From Rhizobium sp. Q54 (lineage in GTDB: Bacteria; Pseudomonadota; Alphaproteobacteria; Rhizobiales; Xanthobacteraceae), in the NCBI GenBank assembly GCA_945861265.1, contig CAMAUC010000001.1, positions 62,001 to 126,000 of the forward strand: a DNA stretch of 64,000 nt, given 5' to 3'. Made by a program: the position numbers and the translations under genes. Under the pieces are notes generated by a model, which had not been told where the DNA came from, made no database searches, and saw nothing but the letters and a program-made list of their open reading frames with translations. This document shows positions 27,818 through 36,037 of the stretch, in pieces; positions within the stretch are counted from its first letter, which is position 1, and every line of letters begins with the position of its first letter.

Positions 27818-29308
27818 ATGGATCAAACCGTCACCACGCAGGACAAGATTTACATCGGCGGCGAATGGCGTCGCGGCCGCGGCGCCGAGATTGCCTCGCA
27901 CTTTCCGGCCGATGGCTCGCTCAATGCCGTGCTGCCGGGTGCGTCGCAGGAGGACGTCGATCTCGCCATCGAACGCGGCCAGGATGCCGCCAACGATCCG
28001 AAATGGCGCAAGCTTCTGCCGCACGAGCGCGCGACTTTCCTCTATCGCATCTCCGAAGGCATCGCGCGCCATGCCGATCGCATCTCGCATGTGCAGACGC
28101 GGGACACCGGCAAGACCTTGACCGAAACACGCGCGCTGGCGATGAGCGCGTCGGGCACCTTCCGCTATATGGCGGCAGTGCTCGAAACCTTGGAAGACAC
28201 GCTGACGCCGTCGCGCGGCAATTATCTGACCATGTCGGTGTACGAGCCGCTGGGCGTCACCGCCGGCATCACGCCGTGGAATTCGCCGATCGCGTCCGAC
28301 GCGCAGAAAGTTGCGCCGGCGCTGGCCGCCGGCAATGCCGTGCTGCTGAAGCCGTCGTCATGGAGCCCGCTCGTGTGCCTTGAACTGGCGCGAGTGATCG
28401 AGGAAGCGGGCCTGCCCGCCGGGCTGTTCTCGACTTTGCCCGGCACCGGTTCGATCGTTGGCGACCGGCTGGTGACCCATCCGGCCATCCGCAAGGTGTC
28501 GTTCACCGGCGGCACCGAAACCGGCCGCGACATCGCCCGCAAGGCGGCCGACAAGCTGATGCCGGTGTCGCTCGAACTCGGCGGCAAATCGCCGACCATC
28601 GTCTTCGCCGACGCCGACCTCGACATTGCCGTGGCCGGCGTGATGTTCGGCGTGTTCTCCTCGACCGGCCAGTCCTGCATCGCCGGTTCGCGACTGTTCG
28701 TCGAACGCAGCATTTACGACACCTTCGTCGCCAAGCTGGTCGCGGCGACCGAAAGGCTGCGCGTCGGCCATCCGTTCGAAGCGACGACGCAGGTCGCGCC
28801 GCTGATCCGGCCGAAGCACCGCGACGAGGTCGAAGGCCATGTCGCGCGCGCCCGCGCCGACGGAGGAAGAATCCTGACCGGCGGCGAGCGCCCGGCCGGC
28901 GCCGCCTATGCCGACGGCACCTATTATCGTCCAACCATTGTCGCCGATCTCGACAATACCAGCCGGCTTTGCCGCGACGAAGTGTTCGGCCCGGTGCTCG
29001 CCGTGCTGCCGTTCGACAACGAAGACGACTTGATTCGCCAGAGCAACGACAACAGCTATGGCCTAGCGAGCGGCATCTATACCAGCGACTTTCCGAAGGC
29101 CTGGCGAGTGGCCCGCGCGCTCGATACCGGCACAGTGTGGATCAACACTTATAAACAGTTTTCGATTGCCACGCCGTTCGGCGGCACCAAGGACAGCGGC
29201 CTGGGCCGCGAAAAGGGACGCGACGGCATCCGCGCCTGGATGGCGCAGAAGTCGCTTTACTGCGACCTGAGCCAGGCGCCCCACCCTTGGGCAAAGAGCG
29301 CATTGTGA
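27818..29308 (+). CDS. NAD(P)+-dependent aldehyde dehydrogenase
   Basis: The 496-residue length and motifs are those of the aldehyde dehydrogenase superfamily. They are the active-site Asn region TPWNSPIASDAQKVAPALA, KVSFTGGTETGR, general-base glutamate in SLELGGKSPTIVF and nucleophilic cysteine in STGQSCIAGSRLFVE. The end, PFGGTKDSGLGREKG, also fits. It oxidises an aldehyde to an acid. An AGGAG site lies six bases upstream and the gene is nine bases after the aspartate dehydrogenase-like gene. The likely substrate is an aldehyde made by the ThDP enzyme or by ring cleavage. Confidence 0.93.
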   Translation: MDQTVTTQDKIYIGGEWRRGRGAEIASHFPADGSLNAVLPGASQEDVDLAIERGQDAANDPKWRKLLPHERATFLYRISEGIARHADRISHVQTRDTGKTLTETRALAMSASGTFRYMAAVLETLEDTLTPSRGNYLTMSVYEPLGVTAGITPWNSPIASDAQKVAPALAAGNAVLLKPSSWSPLVCLELARVIEEAGLPAGLFSTLPGTGSIVGDRLVTHPAIRKVSFTGGTETGRDIARKAADKLMPVSLELGGKSPTIVFADADLDIAVAGVMFGVFSSTGQSCIAGSRLFVERSIYDTFVAKLVAATERLRVGHPFEATTQVAPLIRPKHRDEVEGHVARARADGGRILTGGERPAGAAYADGTYYRPTIVADLDNTSRLCRDEVFGPVLAVLPFDNEDDLIRQSNDNSYGLASGIYTSDFPKAWRVARALDTGTVWINTYKQFSIATPFGGTKDSGLGREKGRDGIRAWMAQKSLYCDLSQAPHPWAKSAL

Positions 29309-29318
29309 GTATGACCCG

Positions 29319-30305
29319 ATGGCCGACGTAGTAGAATTGACCAAGCCATCCTCGCCGGCTGCGCGCGAGCAGACTTTCGAAGTGCGTCTGCGCGCGCTGG
29401 TCTGGGAAGCGCCCAGCGTGCTGTCGCTGGAGCTGGCCGCGCCGGACGGCAGCGCCCTGCCGCCGTTCGCGCCGGGCGCGCATATCGATCTCAAACTGCC
29501 CGACGGCACGCTGCGGCAATATTCGCTGTGCGGCGACCCCGACGACACGTCGCACTACCGGCTCGGCATTCGCGCCGTCTCCGGCGGGCTGTCGTCGAGC
29601 TTCATCCATCGCAAGCTGCGGCCCGGCGAACTCCTGACCGTCAGTGCGCCACGTAATAATTTCCCCCTCGTCGATGCCGGGCGCTACATTTTCATCGCCG
29701 GCGGCATCGGCATCACGCCGTTGATCCCGATGATGCGCGAGGCGAGCGCCAAGGGCCGGCTCTGGACGCTGCTCTATTGCAACCGGCGCAACGAAGACGC
29801 GCCGTTCCTGGCGGAAATCAAGAATCTCGGCGGCGAGATATCGCTGCACTCGTCAGAGGCCGGCACGCGTCTCGATGCCGCGCAGCGCCTCAGCACCGTG
29901 CAGCCGGACACTGTTGTCTATTGCTGCGGGCCCGAGAGCCTGATGACCGCCGTGGAAGAAGCCACGGCCGCGTGGCCGCAAGACAGCATTCATTTCGAAT
30001 GGTTCACGCCGCGCAGCCGCCCGGCCGATGAGACCAGCGGCAGATTTGAAGTGGTCTGCCAGCGCTCCGGACTGACGCTGACGGTGCCGCCGGAGAAATC
30101 CATTATGACCGTGCTGAGCGAAGCTGGCATCGAGGTGCCGCGCTCGTGCGAGCAAGGGATTTGCGGCACCTGCGAAACGCGCGTGATCTCGGGCGAAGTC
30201 GATCATCGCGACAGTATTTTATCGACCTCCGAACGCGCCGCCAATCAGACCATGATGACCTGCGTGTCACGCGCGCGCGGACCGCGTCTGGTTTTGGACA
30301 TTTGA
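29319..30305 (+). CDS. PDR/VanB-family oxidoreductase (Rieske oxygenase reductase)
   Basis: This 328-residue flavoprotein has the phthalate dioxygenase reductase order. An FMN-binding barrel (PGAHIDLKLPDGTLRQYSLCG) comes first, then an NAD domain (FIAGGIGITPLIPMM) and a C-terminal plant-type 2Fe-2S domain with CEQGICGTCETRV and the fourth cysteine in MMTCVSRA. It passes electrons from NAD(P)H to the Rieske oxygenase encoded two genes downstream. Together they form a two-component system like VanAB or phthalate dioxygenase. It lies ten bases after the aldehyde dehydrogenase gene. Confidence 0.93.
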   Translation: MADVVELTKPSSPAAREQTFEVRLRALVWEAPSVLSLELAAPDGSALPPFAPGAHIDLKLPDGTLRQYSLCGDPDDTSHYRLGIRAVSGGLSSSFIHRKLRPGELLTVSAPRNNFPLVDAGRYIFIAGGIGITPLIPMMREASAKGRLWTLLYCNRRNEDAPFLAEIKNLGGEISLHSSEAGTRLDAAQRLSTVQPDTVVYCCGPESLMTAVEEATAAWPQDSIHFEWFTPRSRPADETSGRFEVVCQRSGLTLTVPPEKSIMTVLSEAGIEVPRSCEQGICGTCETRVISGEVDHRDSILSTSERAANQTMMTCVSRARGPRLVLDI

Positions 30306-30374
30306 GGAAGGCCGATGACGCATGAGACGCGCCGCGGCCCGCTGAATAGAGTGAAGGAAACGGAGAGGACCCCC

Positions 30375-30602
30375 ATGAGCCAATATGCCTATCCTTATCT
30401 CAATCCGGTCCAGACCAGGACGCAGGAAGTGACGGCCTGGGAGCAGGAGCTCGCCAATGCGATCGAGAGCGTGTTCGCAAAAGGCGCGATTGAGCTTGAT
30501 GAAGTCGTCGTCGGTCTCAACAAGACGCGGGTGCGCACGCGCGACGGATCCGACTGGACGAAAGAAAACTTCGCCGCGTTGATGCACGAACTGGGAGCTT
30601 GA
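30375..30602 (+). CDS. Small conserved protein between reductase and Rieske oxygenase (recombinase-like HTH type)
   Basis: The 75-residue protein starts at MSQYAYPYLNPVQTRTQEV. The ORF-track version adds 20 residues and is less likely. It resembles small proteins annotated as having a recombinase-like helix-turn-helix domain that recur beside aromatic ring-hydroxylating oxygenases. Conserved-looking parts are NPVQTRTQEVTAWEQELANA, VVVGLNKTRV and DWTKENFAALMHELG. It is mostly helical with no metal motif. Its stop lies two bases before the oxygenase start. It may be a regulator or an oxygenase accessory factor; the function is not known. Confidence 0.75.
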   Translation: MSQYAYPYLNPVQTRTQEVTAWEQELANAIESVFAKGAIELDEVVVGLNKTRVRTRDGSDWTKENFAALMHELGA

Positions 30603-30604
30603 TC

Positions 30605-31681
30605 ATGTCCACAGCAGCCGTCGAACAGCTTCGCGTCGCAGCCCCGACCGATGCCCCGACCGATCAACAGGTCCAGACATATTTGCGTACCGGCCTACGA
30701 AACCGCTGGTGGCCGATCCTGCCGTCGCGTTTCGTCGAGGCCGGTGGCAAGCCGCTCGGCATCACCCGGCTCGGCGAACCGCTGGTGCTGTGGCGCGATT
30801 CAAAAGGCGTCATTCATGTTCAGGTCGACCGCTGCCCGCATCGCGCGGTGCCGCTTTCGCGCGGCATCAACGAGGGCGACCGCCTGCGCTGCAATTATCA
30901 CGGCGTCGAGGTCGGTCCGGACGGCAAGGTGCTGAGCGTGCCGGGCCAGCCCGGCTGCCCGCTCGAAGGCAAGAAGGCGGTAAAGACCTATCCGTCGCAG
31001 GAAATCTCCGGCGCGATCTTTGTCTGGTTCGGTGACGTACTGCATGAGGAAGCGCCGTCATTCGTCCCGCCGCCGGAAATCAGCTCGCCCGAATATTCGA
31101 GTTTCCTTTGCTACGCCGACTGGGAAATGCCGTGGCGCTATGCCTTCGACAATCTCATGGATCCCATGCACGGCACCTTTCTGCACGCCAACTCCCACAC
31201 CATGTATCAGGGCGACACGCAGGCGCATTTCGCCACGCGCGACACCCCGCACGGCTTCTTCTTCGAGAAAATCGGCCAGCGCGACGTCAATTTCGACTGG
31301 AGCGAACTTGTCGATGACCGCGCGCTCTATGTCCGGCTCGAAATCCCCTACCCGCCTTCCGGCGGCCCGGGCGGCAACTTTGGGATCACCGGATTCGGTA
31401 CGCCGATCGACGAGGACCGAATGTGCGTCTTCTTTTGGCGCACGCGCAAAGTATCCGGCTGGATCCGCGATACCTGGCGCTTCCTCTACAAGACCAATCT
31501 CGAAAAGCGCCACTGGCACGTGCTCGAGCAGGACCGCGAGATGCTCAACGGCCTGAAGCCCGGCCTGGAAAAATATGAAATGCTGTACCAGCACGACGCC
31601 GGCGTCATCCGTCTGCGCCGCTATCTGGCGCAACAGGCCCGCATCCAATTGTCCGATCTGAAAGCCGCTGGAAAACTGTGA
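30605..31681 (+). CDS. Rieske non-heme iron oxygenase, alpha subunit (VanA-like)
   Basis: The 358-residue oxygenase has an N-terminal Rieske centre, Cys77-x-His79...Cys96-x2-His99, within RCPHRAVPL and LRCNYHGVEV. The catalytic mononuclear iron site is in DNLMDPMHGTFLHANSH. Single-subunit size and a PDR-type reductase partner point to the VanA/phthalate-dioxygenase group, which demethylate or hydroxylate aromatic acids. GGGAG lies seven bases before the ATG; the TTG start in the ORF track is rejected. It is probably the first chemical step, with the ring then prepared for cleavage by the minus-arm enzymes. Confidence 0.93.
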   Translation: MSTAAVEQLRVAAPTDAPTDQQVQTYLRTGLRNRWWPILPSRFVEAGGKPLGITRLGEPLVLWRDSKGVIHVQVDRCPHRAVPLSRGINEGDRLRCNYHGVEVGPDGKVLSVPGQPGCPLEGKKAVKTYPSQEISGAIFVWFGDVLHEEAPSFVPPPEISSPEYSSFLCYADWEMPWRYAFDNLMDPMHGTFLHANSHTMYQGDTQAHFATRDTPHGFFFEKIGQRDVNFDWSELVDDRALYVRLEIPYPPSGGPGGNFGITGFGTPIDEDRMCVFFWRTRKVSGWIRDTWRFLYKTNLEKRHWHVLEQDREMLNGLKPGLEKYEMLYQHDAGVIRLRRYLAQQARIQLSDLKAAGKL

Positions 31682-31697
31682 GTGTAAGAAAAGCCGC

Positions 31698-32696
31698 ATG
31701 GACTCTGCAATGAAGAATTTGACCCGCCGTTCGACTTTGACCTTGCTCGCCTCGGCCGCGGCCTTTCCGGCCATGGCCGCCGGCGGCCCGGCCCTGCCCG
31801 CCGCGTTTCCCCAGAAGCCGCTGACGTTGATCGTTCCCTTCAGCGCCGGCGGCCCGGTTGACGTTCTCGGCCGCCTGCTCGCGCAGGAATATTCGGCACG
31901 CTCCGGCCAGACGGCAATTGTCGAGAACAAGACTGGCGGCGCCGGCAATATCGGCATCGAGATCGTCCGCAAGGCCGCACCCGACGGCACGACTTTATTG
32001 CTCATCCCTGCCGGCAATCTCACGATCAACCCGACATTAATGCCGAATTTAACGTTCGACGTCGAACGCGATTTCGCACCCATCACGCTGCTGGCAAGCG
32101 CGCCGAATGTCATGGTCGTTTCGCCGAAGCTCGGCGTCACCTCGATCAAGCAACTCATCGAAAAAGCCAGGACTGCCAAGCTGAGCTATGGTTCTCCCGG
32201 CGTCGGCAGCCAGCTTCATTTGGCCATGGAGCTTTTCAAGGAGAAAGCGGGCGTCGAAATTCTGCACGTGCCCTACCGCGGTTCGTCGCAGGCGCTTGGC
32301 GACGTACTGGGCGACCATATCGATGTCCTGGCAACAAACCTCCCGGCCGCTCTGGCGGCCATCAAAGGCAACCTCGTCGTGCCGCTGGCGATGACGACCG
32401 CGCAGCGCAGCCCGCTGGTGCCGCAGGTGCCCACGCTGGAAGAAAGCGGCGTCGCCGGCATCGACGTCACGTCGTGGTACGGGATGCTGGCGCCGCGCGC
32501 GATCCCGAATGACGTGCGCGACGCGATTTTCTCGGTAACCCGCGACATCCTGGAAGAGCTTGGCTTGCGCAAAAAATTGCTTGCGCAGGGACTGAGCGTG
32601 GCGATCGAGCCGCCGCAGCAGTTTAGCGAGCGCATTCGCAAGGAAACCGCACTGTGGGCCGCCGTCATTAAAAGTCGGCACATCACGATTCAATGA
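31698..32696 (+). CDS. Tripartite tricarboxylate-type (Bug/TctC) substrate-binding protein
   Basis: The 332-residue periplasmic protein has a signal peptide (TRRSTLTLLASAAAFPAMA). Its Bug-family mature part includes FPQKPLTLIVPFSAGGPVDVLGR, GSPGVGSQLHLAMELFK and VPYRGSSQALGDVLGDHIDV. These proteins bind carboxylated compounds. No TctA/TctB membrane subunits are nearby, so it is an orphan, as is common for this family. It may supply another transporter or act as a sensor. It ends the plus-arm operon and is followed by a transposase relic. Confidence 0.9.
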   Translation: MDSAMKNLTRRSTLTLLASAAAFPAMAAGGPALPAAFPQKPLTLIVPFSAGGPVDVLGRLLAQEYSARSGQTAIVENKTGGAGNIGIEIVRKAAPDGTTLLLIPAGNLTINPTLMPNLTFDVERDFAPITLLASAPNVMVVSPKLGVTSIKQLIEKARTAKLSYGSPGVGSQLHLAMELFKEKAGVEILHVPYRGSSQALGDVLGDHIDVLATNLPAALAAIKGNLVVPLAMTTAQRSPLVPQVPTLEESGVAGIDVTSWYGMLAPRAIPNDVRDAIFSVTRDILEELGLRKKLLAQGLSVAIEPPQQFSERIRKETALWAAVIKSRHITIQ

Positions 32697-32720
32697 GGGC
32701 TTCGGGCGTGAACTTATGGT

Positions 32721-33011
32721 TTAAACTCGCTGAGCCGGCCGAGAGACCGGCGCATCTTTTTCCAATGACCAATGCGTCTTGATCTTATTGTAATAGATAG
32801 CATAGGCCCGCAGGATGCGGCGTAGATGCACCTCGCCCAAGACGATAAAATGGTCTAGATACTCGCGTCGGATCTGGCCGATCAGCCGCGGGGCGAAGCC
32901 ATTCTGTCAAGGCGAGGCTAGCGCGATAGGACTATCGTGGATACCCATGGCGCAAATCCGTCGAGTAACGACGGCGCCATAGATTTGATCCCGATCTCGG
33001 ATGAGGTAGCG
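32721..33011 (-). pseudogene. Truncated, inactivated IS transposase (integrase core C-terminus)
   Basis: Reading the minus strand from 33011 gives RYLIRDRDQIYGAVVTRRIC, then an in-frame TGA, then QNGFAPRLIGQIRREYLDHF and a segment ending THWSLEKDAPVSRPAQRV and TAA. This is the C-terminal half of a DDE integrase-core transposase of a kind common in Bradyrhizobium. The expected SPWQNG is SP-stop-QNG. The expected catalytic glutamate of FAERLIG is proline. The 5' part is missing: the fragment begins immediately after the amidase stop codon. It is absent from the ORF track. Confidence 0.85.
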
Positions 33012-34421
33012 TCACCCCTCCGGCGGCCAGCCGATCGGATTCATCTGCTGGACGATCTTAGCGAGCGAGAGAATGCGCGGCTCTTCGAAGCGCGGCGCTA
33101 CGATCTGCAATCCGACCGGGAGACCATCGCTGGTCATTCCGGCGGGGACGCTGCCGGCCGGCAGGCTTACCAACGTCACCAGGAACGCCGGCGCAATCCA
33201 GTCGACATAATTCTCGAACTTGCGGCCGTTGATCTCTGTCGGGAAATTTTGTTCAACCAGAAAGGGCCGGATTGGTGCGGCCGGCGTCAGCAACAGATCG
33301 TAGCGCTCGAACAGCGTTCGAAACCGATGAAATACGATTTGTCTGGTCTGTTCGGCTTTCGCCAGATCAAGCGTCGTGACAGTAAGGCCGCGCTTGACGT
33401 TGCCCATCAAGTTCTCGCCGAACTCGTTAAGCCGCGCTACGTTTTCAAACTGCTGCGCTACCATCCAGGCGCCGCGCCAAGCCTGATACGGGTCGCGGCC
33501 GTCCGAAACATCAAATTGAATCTCGTCAACGGTTGCTCCGGCATCGCGCAAGCGCATCGCCGTCGCGCGGCAAATGTTGTCGATCTCAGCGTCGACGCCA
33601 ATGCCGGCGATGTCCGGCGCATAGGCGACGCGCAAGCCCATCGCATCGTGGGTGCGCGCGACCTCAACCTGCGCGCTGGCCCAAGGCGGCGCCACCGAGA
33701 TCGGCGATAGCCGACTAAAACCGATCATTGCGTCCAGCATCAGCGCGGCGTCCTCCGCGCTACGCGCCAGCGGCCCATGCACTTGGCCCGGATCCCAGGC
33801 GAGCGGCATCGGGTAATTCGGCGTTAGACCCGGCGTTGGCCGAATGCCAACAATGCCGCAGAACGCCGCCGGGATCCGAATTGAGCAGCCGAAATCGGTG
33901 CCCTGCGCCAGCGGCACCATCCCGGTCGCCACCGCCACCGCCGAGCCGCCTGACGAACCGGCCGGGCTCAGCGCCGAATTCCACGGATTTCGGGTCGCGC
34001 CGAACACCAGGTTGACCGTGTTCGCACCGCAGGCGAATTCCGGTGTGTTGGTCTTGGCCAGAACGATCGCGCCGGCCGCCTTTAGCCGGCGCACCGCTTC
34101 GGCGTCTTCATTCGGCACGAAGTCCTTGAACAGTGGTGAGCCGAAGGTGGTGCGGATGCCGCCGGTGCGGGTCACGTCCTTCACCCCAATCGGCAGGCCA
34201 TGTAGCGCTCCCACAGCGTCCCCGCGCATCACCGCAGCCTCGGCTTCCCGCGCGGCGTCCCGCGCTTGGTCGGTAGCAAGCGTCACGATGGCGTTCAATT
34301 TCGGGTTCACTCGTGCGATCGTCGCCAGGCTGGCGTCGAGCAGTTCGACCGGGCTTAGCGCGCGGGATTTGATCAGCGCTGCCAATTCGGAGGCAGACTT
34401 GCGTATTAGATCATTGGACAT
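33012..34421 (-). CDS. Amidase-signature family hydrolase
   Basis: The 469-residue enzyme has the Ser-cisSer-Lys triad: Lys81 in GLPIGVKDVTRTGG, cis-Ser156 in SPAGSSGGSAVAVATG and nucleophile Ser180 in GTDFGCSIRIPAA. GGAAGG precedes the start. Relatives include AtzE/AtzF, indoleacetamide hydrolase and GatA. It is the last gene of the minus-strand ring-amide cluster. It is well placed to hydrolyse a linear amide or ureido acid released by the upstream ring-opening enzymes, as ureidomalonase or AtzE-type enzymes do in known pathways. No small AtzG-like partner is seen. The 3' end abuts the transposase relic but seems intact. Confidence 0.9.
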   Translation of the reverse strand: MSNDLIRKSASELAALIKSRALSPVELLDASLATIARVNPKLNAIVTLATDQARDAAREAEAAVMRGDAVGALHGLPIGVKDVTRTGGIRTTFGSPLFKDFVPNEDAEAVRRLKAAGAIVLAKTNTPEFACGANTVNLVFGATRNPWNSALSPAGSSGGSAVAVATGMVPLAQGTDFGCSIRIPAAFCGIVGIRPTPGLTPNYPMPLAWDPGQVHGPLARSAEDAALMLDAMIGFSRLSPISVAPPWASAQVEVARTHDAMGLRVAYAPDIAGIGVDAEIDNICRATAMRLRDAGATVDEIQFDVSDGRDPYQAWRGAWMVAQQFENVARLNEFGENLMGNVKRGLTVTTLDLAKAEQTRQIVFHRFRTLFERYDLLLTPAAPIRPFLVEQNFPTEINGRKFENYVDWIAPAFLVTLVSLPAGSVPAGMTSDGLPVGLQIVAPRFEEPRILSLAKIVQQMNPIGWPPEG

Positions 34422-34442
34422 AATGGGCGCCTTCCATGGCGA

Positions 34443-35198
34443 TTACTTCCCCGACCAATGCACAAACCGCCGCTCGACCAGCAGGAACAGCAGATTGAGC
34501 CCATAGCCGAGGGCGCCGGCGGCGAAGATCGCCGCGTACATGTCCGGCATCTCGAACAATTGTTGCGCCTCGAAGACGCGATGGCCGAGGCCGTCGGTCG
34601 AGCCGATGAACATTTCGGCGACGACGATGATCACCAGCGCCAGCGACACGCCGTTGCGCAGGCCGATGAAGGTCTGCGGCAGCGATTCGAGCAGCATCAC
34701 GTCGGTCAACACCCGCAATCGCGAGGCTCCCATCACTTTCGCCGCCAGCAGCCGGGTCTTGCGTGCGTTCATGACGCCGTAGGCAACGTTGAATAGGATC
34801 ACCAGCATCGCTCCGAACGCCGCGACCGAAATCTTAGTCTTGTCGCCGACCCCGAACAGCACCAAGAACAGCGGAAACATCGCCGAGGCAGGAGTCGAGC
34901 GAAAGAAGTCGATGACGAACTCGACCGAGCGGTACAGCCGTTCCGACGAACCGAGAAAGATGCCGAGCGGGAGGGCGATGGCGGCCGCAATCAATGTCGA
35001 TATGATGGTGCGCCGCACGGTCATGAAGAAATCGAACCCGAGCACGCCGCCGGTCATGCCCTTCCACAGGGCCCAGAAGGTCTGGGTCGGGGACGGCAGC
35101 AGCACCGGGTCGACGACCTCGCACCATACCGCTACATACCAGACAACGATCAGGCCGATGACGCCTACGATCGGCAGGAGTTGGTCAAGGCGCTTCAT
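34443..35198 (-). CDS. ABC transporter permease, SsuC/TauC type
   Basis: The 251-residue permease has a first helix at residues 8-27 (LPIVGVIGLIVVWYVAVWC) and further helices through the protein. The cytoplasmic loop VMNARKTRLLAAKVMGASRLRVLTDVML corresponds to the coupling region. It overlaps the ATPase gene stop by four bases (ATGA). With the ATPase and binding protein upstream it makes an importer of the nitrate/sulfonate/taurine class. The family also includes importers for pyrimidines and hydantoins, which fits this cluster. Confidence 0.9.
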   Translation of the reverse strand: MKRLDQLLPIVGVIGLIVVWYVAVWCEVVDPVLLPSPTQTFWALWKGMTGGVLGFDFFMTVRRTIISTLIAAAIALPLGIFLGSSERLYRSVEFVIDFFRSTPASAMFPLFLVLFGVGDKTKISVAAFGAMLVILFNVAYGVMNARKTRLLAAKVMGASRLRVLTDVMLLESLPQTFIGLRNGVSLALVIIVVAEMFIGSTDGLGHRVFEAQQLFEMPDMYAAIFAAGALGYGLNLLFLLVERRFVHWSGK

Positions 35199-36019
35199 CC
35201 CTTGCGCACCTCGCGCTGGAACACTTCGAGGCAGTGCGCCTTGACACGGATGAATTCGGCCCCCGAGAGGGTCTCATCGGTGCGCGGCCGCGCGTCGTCG
35301 AAGTGCACGAAATCGGCGACCAAAGCCGGATGACGCGACAGCAGAAGGATCCGATCGGCGAGATAGACCGCCTCTTCGAGGTCGTGCGACACCAGCACCG
35401 TCGTGGTGCCGGTTTCCTGGAACACGCGCTGGAGCTGCTCGCGCATGAACAAGGTCATCTCATAGTCTAGCGCGGAGAACGGCTCGTCGAGAAACAGGAT
35501 TTCCGGCTCAACGATCAGCGCGCGCATGATCGAGACGAGCTGCTGCTGGCCGCCGGACATTTCGTAGGGGTAGCGCTTGAGGTCGATCTTGACGCCGAGA
35601 TGGGCAATCAGCTTTTCGGAACGCGCTTGGCGCTCCGCGCTTGGAACTTTCATGACCTTGAGCGGGTACTCGATATTGTCGATCGCCCGCAGCCACGGGA
35701 ACAGCGCCTCGCGATAGTTTTGGAACACGTAGCCGAACTTGATCTCGTTGAGCCGCTTGCCGTCGAACAGGATTTCTCCTTCGTTGATCGGGATCAGCCC
35801 GGCGATCATGTTGATCAGCGTGCTCTTGCCGCAGCCGTTCGGACCGAACACCGAAATGAGCTTGCCGCGGGGAATGTCGAAATCGAACTTGTCGTAGATG
35901 ACGGCATTGCCGAAGCGCTTGCTCAGCCCGCGAATAGTGACGTGGGCGCGCTCGGCCGCCGGTGCTCCGTCCATCGGACCGGCGGGCATCTTTCGCAATG
36001 TAGTTGCCCGCCCGTCCAT
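35195..36019 (-). CDS. ABC transporter ATPase for the ring-amide importer
   Basis: The 274-residue ATPase shows Walker A SVFGPNGCGKSTLINMIAGL, Q-loop FQNYREALFPWL, signature MSGGQQQLVSIMRAL, Walker B EILFLDEPFSALDYE and H-loop LVSHDLEEAVYLAD. It belongs to the SsuB/TauB-like group. The first ~25 residues before VTIRGLSKRFG are not conserved in the family. Translation may begin at a later methionine (MPAGPMDGA or MDGAPAAE); no start has a clear ribosome site. It sits between the binding-protein and permease genes. Confidence 0.9.
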   Translation of the reverse strand: MDGRATTLRKMPAGPMDGAPAAERAHVTIRGLSKRFGNAVIYDKFDFDIPRGKLISVFGPNGCGKSTLINMIAGLIPINEGEILFDGKRLNEIKFGYVFQNYREALFPWLRAIDNIEYPLKVMKVPSAERQARSEKLIAHLGVKIDLKRYPYEMSGGQQQLVSIMRALIVEPEILFLDEPFSALDYEMTLFMREQLQRVFQETGTTTVLVSHDLEEAVYLADRILLLSRHPALVADFVHFDDARPRTDETLSGAEFIRVKAHCLEVFQREVRKG

Positions 36020-36037
36020 TGGATCGCCGATCTTTGC

